A DNA stretch of 18,596 nt from Bacillota bacterium (lineage in GTDB: Bacteria; Bacillota; Bacilli; Alicyclobacillales; SLC66), in contig JAJZZT010000219.1 of assembly GCA_021797415.1 (NCBI GenBank), positions 1 through 18,596 on the forward strand. The letters are read 5' to 3'. The notes beneath the pieces were generated by a model. The model was not told where the DNA came from, did not search any database, and worked only from the letters and a program-made list of their open reading frames with translations. Made by a program: the position numbers and the translations under genes. Position 1 is the stretch's first letter, and the number at the start of each line of letters is the position of its first letter. This document shows, piece after piece, positions 7,605 to 16,095 of the stretch.

Positions 7605-8534
7605 ATGAGCAGCCTGCGAAACTCCGAACTCGGTCACATCCGACGCCAGCCACTCACATGGAACAAGTCTGGCGGGATTATCGATCAGTTGACCTCATAT
7701 GCCTTCGTGGCTCCTTTCATGATCTCATTCATTCTGTTCTCGGGATTCCCTGTCTTGTTCGGCATCTATATAAGCCTACATCATTGGAACCCATTCATCG
7801 GCAACTCAGGCTTTGTCGGACTGCAGCATTTTAAGGATCTCTTCCGTTTTCAGCTGATCTCGACCCAGCAATTCTGGGAGGGAATGGGCAACACATGCTT
7901 GTTTGTATTAATCAGCGTCCCCTTCCTTCTTGGCATACCGACGGTGATTGCCTATATCATCTACCGGTCTCCGCTGAAAAACCTGTTTCGTCCGATCTTC
8001 TTTTTTCCGACGGTGCTGTCGGCCACAGCCTTGACCTCGGTATGGACATGGATGCTGCAAACGCAAGGCGGCGCCGTCAACAACATTCTGGGTGCACAGA
8101 TTCCGTGGCTCGTCGAACAGCCGCTAGCGTGGATTTCCATCGACCTCGCCACAGTTTGGTGGAGCAGCGGCTTTAATCTGGTGATCATCTATGCCGGTCT
8201 AACGCAATTGCCCACAACGACCTTCGACGCAGCGGCCATCGATGGAGCCGGATCACTGCGGACCTTCCTCTCAATCGCCCTGCCGCAACTTCGTTATGTC
8301 ATGGCATTCGTTGTCGTCATCAGTACAATCGCGTCCTTCAATCTGTTTGCCCAACCGCTTTTGATGACCAATGGGGGGCCCGGTTCCTCCACACAGTCAC
8401 TCTCGATGGTGATCTACAACCAGGGTTTTAACGCTTTGCGTATGGGATCCGCCACGAGCATGGCCTTTCTGATGGCGTTGATCCTCGGTGCTGTTTCCTT
8501 TGTCCAATATCGTCTGTCCAGAGAAAGAGCGTGA
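7605..8534 (+). CDS. CUT1 ABC importer 2 permease (MalF/UgpA-like)
   Basis: A 309-residue membrane subunit. The ATG at 7605 is chosen because GGGAGGT (7587-7593) lies 11 bases upstream; an in-frame ATG at 7542 would add 21 residues but has no ribosome binding site. The N-terminal cytoplasmic part is followed by YAFVAPFMISFILFSGFPVLFGIYI and about five more membrane helices. The ATPase-docking loop reads TTFDAAAIDGAG...IALPQLR, a DAA variant of the EAA motif. MTNGGPGSSTQSL near the end is characteristic of this subfamily. The stop overlaps the next gene in GTGA. It pairs with the downstream permease for importer 2. Confidence 0.9.
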   Translation: MSSLRNSELGHIRRQPLTWNKSGGIIDQLTSYAFVAPFMISFILFSGFPVLFGIYISLHHWNPFIGNSGFVGLQHFKDLFRFQLISTQQFWEGMGNTCLFVLISVPFLLGIPTVIAYIIYRSPLKNLFRPIFFFPTVLSATALTSVWTWMLQTQGGAVNNILGAQIPWLVEQPLAWISIDLATVWWSSGFNLVIIYAGLTQLPTTTFDAAAIDGAGSLRTFLSIALPQLRYVMAFVVVISTIASFNLFAQPLLMTNGGPGSSTQSLSMVIYNQGFNALRMGSATSMAFLMALILGAVSFVQYRLSRERA

Positions 8535-9367
8535 TCATCGTGTCCAGGAAGCCAAAAACTGTTGCCGCTGTTGTTGTGCTTTTCTTGGGTGTTATCATCG
8601 TGCTGTTCCCACTTGTGTGGATGATCTCCACTTCGCTCAAACCTTTATCGGATGCGTTTAGTGGTGGGTTGATACCGTCCCATCCTACGCTTTCCAATTA
8701 TGAATCGATTTTCTCTGCGAGTTCAGGAGCGCCCGTTTTGCGGTGGCTGAGCAACTCACTGGGAGTATCCATCAGCGCATCCGTACTTGTCATGATCATC
8801 GATTCCATGGCGGCGTTCGCGTTAGCCCGTCTCCGGTTCGCCTGCAGAAGGATTATTTTGAATATGGCCATTGCATCGTTGGTCATCCCATTTATAGCGG
8901 TGCTGATTCCGCTCTATCTGGAATTTGAATCCATGAACATGCTCAACACGTATTGGGTACTGATTCTGCCATATACAGCCCACGCTTTCGGCGTATTTTT
9001 GTTGTACCAGTTTTTCTCGCAAATTCCAAAGGAATTTGAAGAAGCGGCCATCATCGACGGGGCCAATAAATTTCAAATGTGGCTAAGAATTTTCGTGCCG
9101 CTCAGTCTTCCGGCCAGTGCGACGCTGGGTTTGTTAACGTTTATGAATGTGTACAATGACTTCTTTTGGCCCCTGGTGTCTACGTCATCAAACAACATGC
9201 GAACCATGACGGTCGGGATCCAGATCATGGCGATCGGACAATATACGAGTAACGCCCCTCTCCTAATGGCGCTCACATTCATTTCAGTAATACCCATGGT
9301 CATCGCGTTCCTAATAGCACAGAAGCAACTCACACAGGGCGTCGCAATGACAGGGATCAACTTTTGA
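8531..9367 (+). CDS. CUT1 ABC importer 2 permease (MalG/UgpE-like)
   Basis: A 278-residue second channel subunit. The start is GTG at 8531, overlapping the preceding TGA (GTGA); a purine-rich AGAGAAAGAG (8519-8528) precedes it. A GTG nine bases further in is also possible. Membrane helices begin with TVAAVVVLFLGVIIVLFPLVWMI. FALARLRFACRR and the EAA loop EFEEAAIIDGANKFQMW...FVPLSLPASA are typical. The C-terminus TQGVAMTGINF matches the usual family end. The stop codon lies 11 bases inside the 3' end of the convergent AraC-type gene. As with importer 1, no ATPase is encoded nearby. Confidence 0.9.
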   Translation: MIIVSRKPKTVAAVVVLFLGVIIVLFPLVWMISTSLKPLSDAFSGGLIPSHPTLSNYESIFSASSGAPVLRWLSNSLGVSISASVLVMIIDSMAAFALARLRFACRRIILNMAIASLVIPFIAVLIPLYLEFESMNMLNTYWVLILPYTAHAFGVFLLYQFFSQIPKEFEEAAIIDGANKFQMWLRIFVPLSLPASATLGLLTFMNVYNDFFWPLVSTSSNNMRTMTVGIQIMAIGQYTSNAPLLMALTFISVIPMVIAFLIAQKQLTQGVAMTGINF

Positions 9368-10244
9368 CTCTCCTGTAATGCGACGGCGGCACTCCAAAAT
9401 GGTTGCGAAAGGAGCGAGTAAAAGAGTATAGGTCGGGAAATCCCAGAGACAGACCGATTTCCGTAATGCTGTAACCATCCGTCTTAAGCATGTCCAATGC
9501 TTTTTCCATGCGGATGTTCGTCAGATACTGGTGTGGACTTACACCCAATCGCGCGGTGAAAGCGCGAGAGAAATGGGATCTGTTCAAACCCGTTTGCTTG
9601 ACAAGGTCCCGGATGGTAATGCCGTCCATGTAATGAAGGCGGATGTACTCAACAACTCTGTTGATCCAGTCGGGCTCCCAGTTGGTATCACGTTTGCTGC
9701 ACTGCAGCGAGACTTCGTGGAAAAGCAGGTAGATAAGAGATAACATCTTCAGATCCGGTCGGGACGGAGAAGTTTCCATATCCTTCAAGACAGCGCAAAT
9801 CTCTTCTATCACTTGGTCCACACTCGGAGTGATGGCCTTTCGAATGAAAGGTTGACTTTGCGAGACGCCGATCATTTCAGCCAGGGAGGGTACTTGCCTG
9901 CCATCGAGGGCGATCCAGAACATTTCAAGCGTCTCCGTGGATTTCACCGGGCCGGACTCCGCCTCTTCTCCGGCTTCCATAGCGGACGCCCACCTGTACT
10001 GATGCGTGACGCTCGGAAAAAGCGCAAAGATATCGCCGCGCGAAAGTCCGTAGCGGTTGTTCAGAGTCAGGGACCCTCGCCTTATGAAATGGAAACTGTG
10101 ATAGGCAATAAATCTTGGGCCGATCGAATAATTGGACTTCGCCACATTACGTCCTGACCGGATCAAATAGAGTCCACTTGTCCGTTCGATGTAGTTCGGT
10201 GTGTGAAACCAGTGATCTGCATATTCGTGCGAGTATTCGCGCAT
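9357..10244 (-). CDS. AraC-family transcriptional regulator
   Basis: A 295-residue protein. The N-terminal 170 or so residues look like the cupin-type sugar-sensing domain (FHFIRRGSLTLNNRYGLSRGDIFALFP...HQY is the typical beta-barrel part). The C-terminal 105 residues contain two helix-turn-helix units: TIRDLVKQTGLNRSHFSRAF, and SITEIGLSLGFPDLYSFTRS, closing with FGVPPSHYRR. ATG at 10244 is preferred, with TGAGGTG (10254-10260, read on minus) nine bases upstream; a GTG at 10256 sits inside that site. It is divergent from the sulfatase gene, sharing a 156-base intergenic region, and convergent with transporter 2. This points to an activator of the enzyme genes, perhaps also of the transporter, responding to an imported sugar. 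The inducer is unknown. Confidence 0.92.
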   Translation of the reverse strand: MREYSHEYADHWFHTPNYIERTSGLYLIRSGRNVAKSNYSIGPRFIAYHSFHFIRRGSLTLNNRYGLSRGDIFALFPSVTHQYRWASAMEAGEEAESGPVKSTETLEMFWIALDGRQVPSLAEMIGVSQSQPFIRKAITPSVDQVIEEICAVLKDMETSPSRPDLKMLSLIYLLFHEVSLQCSKRDTNWEPDWINRVVEYIRLHYMDGITIRDLVKQTGLNRSHFSRAFTARLGVSPHQYLTNIRMEKALDMLKTDGYSITEIGLSLGFPDLYSFTRSFRNHFGVPPSHYRRVKS

Positions 10245-10317
10245 CGAAGTGTACACCTCACAAATTGACTATCACGTCTGCAACAGAATGACATCCAAGA
10301 TCTATCATTACAAAGCC

Positions 10318-10372
10318 TATAATACGAATAACAGAGCATGGTTACAACTGCGATGTAACAAAACGACCATGC
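10318..10372 (+). promoter_or_regulatory. Sulfatase-operon promoter candidate with nested inverted repeats
   Basis: A perfect -10 TATAAT (10318-10323) has no acceptable -35 at the usual distance (CCAAGA at 10295-10300). That fits a promoter depending on an activator such as the divergent AraC-type protein. Just downstream are two overlapping inverted repeats: GTTACA (10341-10346) with TGTAAC (10354-10359), seven bases apart, and GCATGGT (10336-10342) with ACCATGC (10366-10372). They would lie in the untranslated leader and could be an operator or an RNA hairpin before the ribosome binding site at 10386-10390. Function is inferred from position. Confidence 0.4.
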
Positions 10373-10400
10373 AGTGATCGAATTTGGAGGCGACCATGAC

Positions 10401-11942
10401 TTGACACATCAGAAAAAACCGAACGTTTTGCTCATCACAACGGATCAGCAGCACTGGAATACGATTCATGCCCTCGGCAATGACGCCATCAAAACGCCTA
10501 ACTTGAATCGGCTGGTCTTCGAGGGGACTACATTCTCCCGAGCATACGTTACAAATCCCGTGTGTTCTCCCAGCCGCTCGAGCATCATCACTGGCGAATA
10601 CCCATCGCGGCATGGATGTTGGAATATCGGAGTGCGCCTTGAGGAACAACGAGAATCACTTGGCACGCTACTGCGAGACCACGGATACACAACCGGCCTG
10701 TTTGGCAAAGCGCACTTTCAACCTGTGCTGGCGTCAGACAGCTTTGAGGGACGCCCGCACATTCACAATCGTTCGTTTTGGAGATATTGGCACGGACCCT
10801 ACTATGGCTTTGAGAGAGTGGACCTTGTTCATGGCCACGCCGACGAAGAATCATCTCACGGTATGCACTATGGCGTTTGGCTCGAAGATCAGGGGATTGA
10901 CACGAGTCGCTATTTCGGACCAGGCGGCGGTTTTAGACAAGGAGAATGGGATCTCCCGGAGGCGTACCACTACACCCGATGGACCGCCGATCGTACGATC
11001 GATTTTATTGAAGATGTGACTGACCACGGCCGCGAGTCCGGCGCACCGCAGAAGCCCTTCTTTGCTTGGTGTAGCTTCCAGGATCCGCACAACGCCTACC
11101 TCTTCCCGGGCGACTGGGATATCAAATACAATTCAGATGATCTGCCTTCTTTCATCGAACGCGCAGGAGAGATGGAGGACAAACCGCTTCTCCATCGTCT
11201 CGTCCTGGAAGGACGCATGTCTGAATTGGGAGTCCAAATTACGACGGACCCCAACCATCCGACTGAAGGGATTCAGTGCCTCGGACAGACCACAGCCAGG
11301 ATCGGCAGAGAACGTGCCAAAAAATGGCTATCCGCCTACTACTCGATGATCAGCCTTATCGATCATCATATCGGACGTATTCTTGCCAGACTTGAAGATA
11401 TGAAACTTCTCGAGAACACCGTGATTATCTTTACCTCAGATCACGGAGACTATCTTGGTAACCACGGTCTGTGGCTGAAGGGACCCATTCATTATGAGGA
11501 TGTCATTCGTGTTCCGCTGATCGTGCGTGGTCCTGATCGGTTTGCCCGAGGTCAGATGAGCGACAGTCTGTTCAGTTTGGTTGATCTGGCACCGACCATA
11601 TTGGATGTTTGCGGCGCCACACCTCCGCAGGCGATGCAGGGCGTTAGCCAATTTTCCGTCTTGATGGATCCGGCAAAGCAAGTGAGACGATGGTGTCTGA
11701 TAGAGAACAGGGCGGAGTCTGGGTTTTACGTAAAGACTTTGGTCACATCGCGACACAAAATAAGTTATTACTTAGAACGGGGAGAAGGCGAACTTTACGA
11801 TCTTCTGACAGACCCACACGAATTTATAAACCTGTATCACTTGCCCGAATATGCCGAGGTCAAGGCCGAATTAATGAGCTTGATGCTTGATGCATTGGGC
11901 AGTCTCGAAAACCACTACGCTCCGCGACGCAGCTTTTCCTAG
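10401..11942 (+). CDS. Type I (formylglycine-dependent) sulfatase
   Basis: A 513-residue member of the alkaline phosphatase/sulfatase superfamily, hydrolysing a sulfate ester, presumably on an imported sugar. The signature CSPSR begins at Cys55, the residue converted to formylglycine, and is followed by SSIITGEYPSRHG. Metal ligands fit the family: TTDQQ (Asp15) at the start and TSDHGDYLGNHG (Asp347, His348). WLKGPIHYEDVIRVPLIV is the usual late motif. There is no signal peptide, so it acts in the cytoplasm. Start choice: TTG at 10401 has GGAGG (10386-10390) ten bases upstream, while the in-frame GTG at 10374 has no such site. An ATG at 10396 is out of frame and stops at once. The Cys-type motif needs a maturating enzyme, which is not encoded in this window. 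Related phosphonate or phosphate-ester hydrolases share the fold, so substrate class is inferred. It leads a run of catabolic genes, 40 bases before the next. Confidence 0.85.
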   Translation: MTHQKKPNVLLITTDQQHWNTIHALGNDAIKTPNLNRLVFEGTTFSRAYVTNPVCSPSRSSIITGEYPSRHGCWNIGVRLEEQRESLGTLLRDHGYTTGLFGKAHFQPVLASDSFEGRPHIHNRSFWRYWHGPYYGFERVDLVHGHADEESSHGMHYGVWLEDQGIDTSRYFGPGGGFRQGEWDLPEAYHYTRWTADRTIDFIEDVTDHGRESGAPQKPFFAWCSFQDPHNAYLFPGDWDIKYNSDDLPSFIERAGEMEDKPLLHRLVLEGRMSELGVQITTDPNHPTEGIQCLGQTTARIGRERAKKWLSAYYSMISLIDHHIGRILARLEDMKLLENTVIIFTSDHGDYLGNHGLWLKGPIHYEDVIRVPLIVRGPDRFARGQMSDSLFSLVDLAPTILDVCGATPPQAMQGVSQFSVLMDPAKQVRRWCLIENRAESGFYVKTLVTSRHKISYYLERGEGELYDLLTDPHEFINLYHLPEYAEVKAELMSLMLDALGSLENHYAPRRSFS

Positions 11943-11982
11943 ACAGGAAAGTACCAGTATAAATTGCCGAGGTGACACACCG

Positions 11983-13995
11983 ATGACCACTGCGAAGATC
12001 TCTGTAGATTGCACAAGAAAGCTGACTAGCCGTATCAGCCCCTATATCTGGGGCAACTTCATCGAGGACATCCGCGACCATATGGATGCAATGCTTGCCT
12101 ATCCGCTCAAGGGCATGGACTTCGAACAAGGGGAAGCGTTTCCGGGCGTATCCGCGGCTTGGACCCCTGTGACCAATGCCAAGAGGACGGTGTTTCGCTT
12201 GGAACCCGCCGCCCCCATGCATTCCGGCCACTCACAGTGCATCAAGCTCTACAGTGCGGACGGCGGGTGGGCGGGTCTCACGCAACGGATCCCTGTACGA
12301 GGAGGCTGCACATTTACTGTCAACCTGTATATGCGGGCTTCCAAGGAAATCGGCCGGGTATTTTTGGATCTCAGCGACCCTTATACGCTTGCTGAATACG
12401 ATCAGGCGATCGTCGATCTGGCCGGACATGATTGGCGCGAATATACGGCCCTCCTGTCCGTGCCCCGGGGTTGTTCAGAAGCTATGTTGACGGTTCGGGT
12501 TCACTGCGGGGTATGGGACGACTCTCCGGTTTCCGGCATGATCTGGTTTGATCACATCTCACTTTTGCCCACCGACCATGTCGCGGGAGTCAAACGCGCC
12601 GTGGCGGATATGGCCCATGATTTGAAGTGCGGCATGATGCGGTTTGGCGGCAATCATATCAGTTCCTACCACTGGAAGGCTTTCGTGGGTCCTCTGTACG
12701 GTCGCCCATCCATGATGAACGAGGTTTGGGGCGGATGGGCCACCAAATACTTTGGCACGGACGAACTCATTGCGTTCTGCAGGCACCTTGGCGTGGAGCC
12801 TCTCATCTGCATCAATTTCGGCTCCGGCAGTCCTCAGGAAGCGGCTGAATGGGTAGAATACTGCAACGGCGATCACACCACTCCGATGGGTGCACTGCGC
12901 GCCGCCCACGGTCATCCCGAGCCTTACGGCGTCAAGTACTGGGAAGTGGGGAACGAGATCTACGGAAAATGGCAGATCGGGCATTGCGACGCCGAAACCT
13001 ATGCCACTCGCTACGTTGAGTTCCAGTCCAAAATGCGCGCCGTAGATGCCACCATCACATTGCTTGGTTGCGGACACTGGGACATGGACTGGAATCAGAC
13101 GCTGCTTGACATCGCGGGCGAGTCTATAGACATGCTTACGGTGCACCTCTATCCCGGTTCCACAAGTCTTGGCTTTAGTCACGACGACGACCGCGTCAAG
13201 ATATTTGAAACCATGCGCTGTTTTCCAGAATATACGCGAAATGTTGTGCATGGCGTCTTACGTCTCATCCGCGCGTCGGACCGTCTTAGCCACATCAAGC
13301 TAGCGATCACGGAATACAACACGATGTACTATCCGGCCAACGAGCGTAGATGCATGCCGGATGAGCACACCCTGCAAGCGGCCGTCGCAAACGCTGCCAA
13401 TCTGAACGAATTCATTAGAAATAGCGACTTGATCGAGATAGGCTCCTTCTCCGACCTCGTCAACGGCTGGCAAGGGGGGTGTATCCGCGTCGGAGACGGG
13501 CTTGCGGATCAATTCCATGGAAAACTGCCCACCTTTAGCGCCGGCAATATCGTCTATGGGACTCCGACATACCACTTGTTAAAGTTATATGCAAACAGGG
13601 ATCTCGACCACGCAGTACACTCAACAACAGACTGCGGTTCTTTCAAACTTCCTGATCAGGACTTCTTCCGCAGGAATTCCGGCGATGAACCACCGAACCA
13701 GGCGCCGCTGATTGACGCGGTTGCATGCCTCAATCAGGATGGTTCCCGCCTGACAGTCTTTGCGGTGAACCGGAGTCTGCAATCTATTGAATGCGAGCTT
13801 GATCTGCAGGGGTTTTTCCCGTCGGAGGCGCGCGGTTATGAGATCTCCGGAGATGACCTGGATGCTCGTAATACCATTTGTGAGACAGAGGTGGTTACTA
13901 GCCGCGCGGTTAACATTCAAGTGAACGGCGGAACGATCTCCTTTGCACTCAGACCCTTTTCGATCGGTGCGTATGAATTCGATCGGGTGCGCTGA
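11983..13995 (+). CDS. GH51-type alpha-L-arabinofuranosidase-like glycosidase
   Basis: A 670-residue retaining glycosidase of clan A. ATG at 11983 has GAGGTGA (11970-11976) upstream; the frame is open further upstream but that part overlaps the sulfatase gene. Residues about 17-45 (SRISPYIWGNFIEDI...KGMDFE) match the GH51 N-terminus. Residues about 50-190 look like a CBM4-type beta-sandwich (VFRLEPA...SGHSQCIKLY, MIWFDHISLLP). The barrel then begins with MMRFGGNHISSYHWKAFVGP. The acid/base lies in VGNEIYGKW (Glu325) and the nucleophile in ITEYN (Glu444). MLTVHLYP lies between them and a C-terminal beta domain follows. It is longer than a minimal GH51 (about 500) because of the inserted module. 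RFGGN lacks the proline of the usual R-[FW]-P-G-G, which may shift specificity. No signal peptide: it acts on imported oligosaccharides. Arabinose as leaving sugar is inferred from the family. Confidence 0.78.
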   Translation: MTTAKISVDCTRKLTSRISPYIWGNFIEDIRDHMDAMLAYPLKGMDFEQGEAFPGVSAAWTPVTNAKRTVFRLEPAAPMHSGHSQCIKLYSADGGWAGLTQRIPVRGGCTFTVNLYMRASKEIGRVFLDLSDPYTLAEYDQAIVDLAGHDWREYTALLSVPRGCSEAMLTVRVHCGVWDDSPVSGMIWFDHISLLPTDHVAGVKRAVADMAHDLKCGMMRFGGNHISSYHWKAFVGPLYGRPSMMNEVWGGWATKYFGTDELIAFCRHLGVEPLICINFGSGSPQEAAEWVEYCNGDHTTPMGALRAAHGHPEPYGVKYWEVGNEIYGKWQIGHCDAETYATRYVEFQSKMRAVDATITLLGCGHWDMDWNQTLLDIAGESIDMLTVHLYPGSTSLGFSHDDDRVKIFETMRCFPEYTRNVVHGVLRLIRASDRLSHIKLAITEYNTMYYPANERRCMPDEHTLQAAVANAANLNEFIRNSDLIEIGSFSDLVNGWQGGCIRVGDGLADQFHGKLPTFSAGNIVYGTPTYHLLKLYANRDLDHAVHSTTDCGSFKLPDQDFFRRNSGDEPPNQAPLIDAVACLNQDGSRLTVFAVNRSLQSIECELDLQGFFPSEARGYEISGDDLDARNTICETEVVTSRAVNIQVNGGTISFALRPFSIGAYEFDRVR

Positions 13996-14163
13996 GCGAC
14001 GTGATCCTTGGCGATAAGGAAGATGATCGTCTTGATCGACAGAGTGCCAGTGGAGCCCCTTGTTGTAGTCGGTCCGGGCAGTGTCGATTCGGGTAATTTC
14101 AAAGGCGAACGATAGAAAACGGGGGATCGAGTTCCAATATCTGTAGAAGGGGAGATTTGCGAC

Positions 14164-15927
14164 ATGAATGTACCAAGGCCGGAATATCCCAGACCTCAAA
14201 TGGTACGGGACAACTGGATATGTCTTAACGGGCAGTGGGACTTTGCCTTTGATGATCAGAATTGTGGACTGCGCGAAAAGTGGTTCCGCGTCGATCGACC
14301 GTTTGAACATATGATTCAGGTGCCGTTTGCATATCAGAGTGTATTGAGCGGACACGGTGTCAACGAGATGCACGATGTGGTGTGGTATCGTCGCAAGATC
14401 GATATCGCCAAGGTACGGGCGGGGAATCGCGTGATCCTACACTTCGGGGCGGTCGATTATCTCGCACACGTGTGGGTTAACGGAGACTTGGCGATCATTC
14501 ATGAGGGCGGCCATGTGCCGTTTGCTGCGGACATCACAGACTGGGTTGTTGATGATAATATCATAGTCGTGCGGGCCGAGGATCCAGCGGCTCGCTTGGA
14601 CCAACCGCGTGGCAAGCAGTATTGGGAGCCGATATCTGCCGGTATTTTCTATACGCGCACTACGGGTATTTGGCAATCGGTTTGGATCGAAATCGTTCCG
14701 CCCGTCTACATTTCTCGACTGAAGATCACACCAGATATCTCGTCTAATTCTGTGGATTTACAATGTCACGTCGAGGGGATGACCTTAGATAAAGCGGCGA
14801 CCATAGAGTGGACGGTTTTGCTGCGTGACCAACCTGTAGCCAGAGACTCCTGTTCCCTTAAGAGTAGTCCATTCAAACGGCGGGTCACTCTGAACGTAGA
14901 CGGGCATCCTGAGCGGGATGTGTATTGGAGCCCCGAGCATCCCAATTTGTTCGATCTGACCGTGACCGTTCGTACTGAGGACGGATCAACGGAGGATATG
15001 GTCACCAGCTATTTCGGCCTGCGTTCCATTGCCGTTAAGGGCGGTGTCGTGATGTTGAATAACCGTCCCTATTATATGAAGATGGTATTGGATCAGGGGT
15101 ACTTTCCGGAAGGCATCCTGACACCGCCGACTGACGATGCGATTCGCCGTGATATTGAATTGACGAAGGAGATGGGCTTTAACGGCGCAAGAAAGCACCA
15201 AAAAGTGGAGGATCCACGTTATCTATACTGGTGTGACCATCTGGGACTCTTGGTTTGGGGGGAGATGGCGAACAGCTACTTGTACAGCGAGCAGGCTGTG
15301 CAGCGAATTGGTCGAGAGTGGCAAGAGGCCATCGAACGTGACTTCAACCATCCATGTATTGTCGCGTGGGTACCTGTCAACGAAAGTTGGGGCGTACCGG
15401 ATCTTTTGAATGATGAACGTCAACGCGCACATACGCTCAGCCTGTACTATCTCATTAAGTCGATCGATTCCACTCGCCTTGTGGTCTCGAACGATGGTTG
15501 GGAGCACACAAAATCGGATCTGATTACGATTCACGACTACGATAGTCGCAAGGAAAGCATTAAGGCTCGTTATCGGGATGTGGCCACGATACTTCGGGCG
15601 ACGCCGGGTGGCAAGCTCCTGTTGTGCGAAGGATTCCCCTACGACGACCAGCCTCTGATGGTTACCGAGTGTGGAGGTATTGCATTGAAAAAAAATGATT
15701 GGGAGGGATGGGGTTACTCCGGTGCAACTTCGGAAGAAGACTTCATTGCAAGATATGCGGCTGTCGTGGAATCAATCCAGGAATCGCCCGTAATTCAAGG
15801 GTTTTGCTATACGCAATTGACGGATGTCGAACAGGAGATCAATGGACTCCTCACCTATGACCGAAAGCCTAAGGTACCCCTGGACGCCATCGCAAGAGTC
15901 AATCGAAAGGGTGGTTCGCGTGTTTGA
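14164..15927 (+). CDS. Glycoside hydrolase family 2 enzyme (beta-galactosidase/glucuronidase-like)
   Basis: A 587-residue cytoplasmic GH2 enzyme without signal peptide. ATG at 14164 has AGAAGGGGAG (14145-14154) nine bases upstream. Domains in order: sugar-binding jelly roll (YPRPQMVRDNWICLNGQWDF at residues 7-26, DYLAHVWVNGD), an immunoglobulin-like domain (about 185-285), and a TIM barrel with GFNGARKHQKVEDPRYLYW. The acid/base is in VPVNESWG (Glu407) and the nucleophile in MVTECGG (Glu502). The family includes beta-galactosidases, beta-glucuronidases, beta-mannosidases and arabinosidases; the bond cleaved here cannot be read from the motifs. It lies 168 bases after the GH51-like gene in the same direction, a gap in which I see no terminator and no clear promoter. 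It probably takes part in the same pathway, removing another sugar from the desulfated oligosaccharide. Confidence 0.87.
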   Translation: MNVPRPEYPRPQMVRDNWICLNGQWDFAFDDQNCGLREKWFRVDRPFEHMIQVPFAYQSVLSGHGVNEMHDVVWYRRKIDIAKVRAGNRVILHFGAVDYLAHVWVNGDLAIIHEGGHVPFAADITDWVVDDNIIVVRAEDPAARLDQPRGKQYWEPISAGIFYTRTTGIWQSVWIEIVPPVYISRLKITPDISSNSVDLQCHVEGMTLDKAATIEWTVLLRDQPVARDSCSLKSSPFKRRVTLNVDGHPERDVYWSPEHPNLFDLTVTVRTEDGSTEDMVTSYFGLRSIAVKGGVVMLNNRPYYMKMVLDQGYFPEGILTPPTDDAIRRDIELTKEMGFNGARKHQKVEDPRYLYWCDHLGLLVWGEMANSYLYSEQAVQRIGREWQEAIERDFNHPCIVAWVPVNESWGVPDLLNDERQRAHTLSLYYLIKSIDSTRLVVSNDGWEHTKSDLITIHDYDSRKESIKARYRDVATILRATPGGKLLLCEGFPYDDQPLMVTECGGIALKKNDWEGWGYSGATSEEDFIARYAAVVESIQESPVIQGFCYTQLTDVEQEINGLLTYDRKPKVPLDAIARVNRKGGSRV

Positions 15928-16038
15928 ATGCCGGCCACATTCATCACGACAAGGACCGTCGAGGGTTGCGACAACATGGGCGGCCATGCTCTGGCGCCGG
16001 TCGCTCCAATCATTGTACAATGAACTTCGCAATCATGG

Positions 16039-16076
16039 GCGAACCTTGACGGACTTTCGCGAGCTTCGCGGTTCGC
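16039..16076 (+). other. Nested inverted repeat in front of the ThiF-type gene
   Basis: GCGAACC (16039-16045) pairs perfectly with GGTTCGC (16070-16076). Inside lies a second small hairpin, CGCGA and TCGCG around GCT. It sits in the 168-base gap after the GH2 gene and ends 19 bases before the ThiF-type start. No T-run follows, so it is not a standard terminator, and no riboswitch consensus (for example the TPP CUGAGA core) is present. It also falls where the base composition jumps upward. Confidence 0.35.
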
Positions 16077-16095
16077 CGCCAAAACAGATGGGGGG

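Noticed and set aside
14023..14115. Plus-strand 30-codon open frame in the GH51-GH2 gap, beginning MIVLIDRVPVEPLVVVGPG
   Set aside because: Its purine-rich AAGGAAG is too close to the ATG, and nothing supports it as a gene. It may be a coding remnant, but I cannot identify it.
13621..14373. Minus-strand open frame of 250 codons spanning the gap between the GH51-like and GH2 genes
   Set aside because: Mostly antisense to both enzymes; no recognisable motifs.
15928..16095. TPP riboswitch before the ThiF-type gene
   Set aside because: No conserved TPP core was found; only a simple nested inverted repeat is present.
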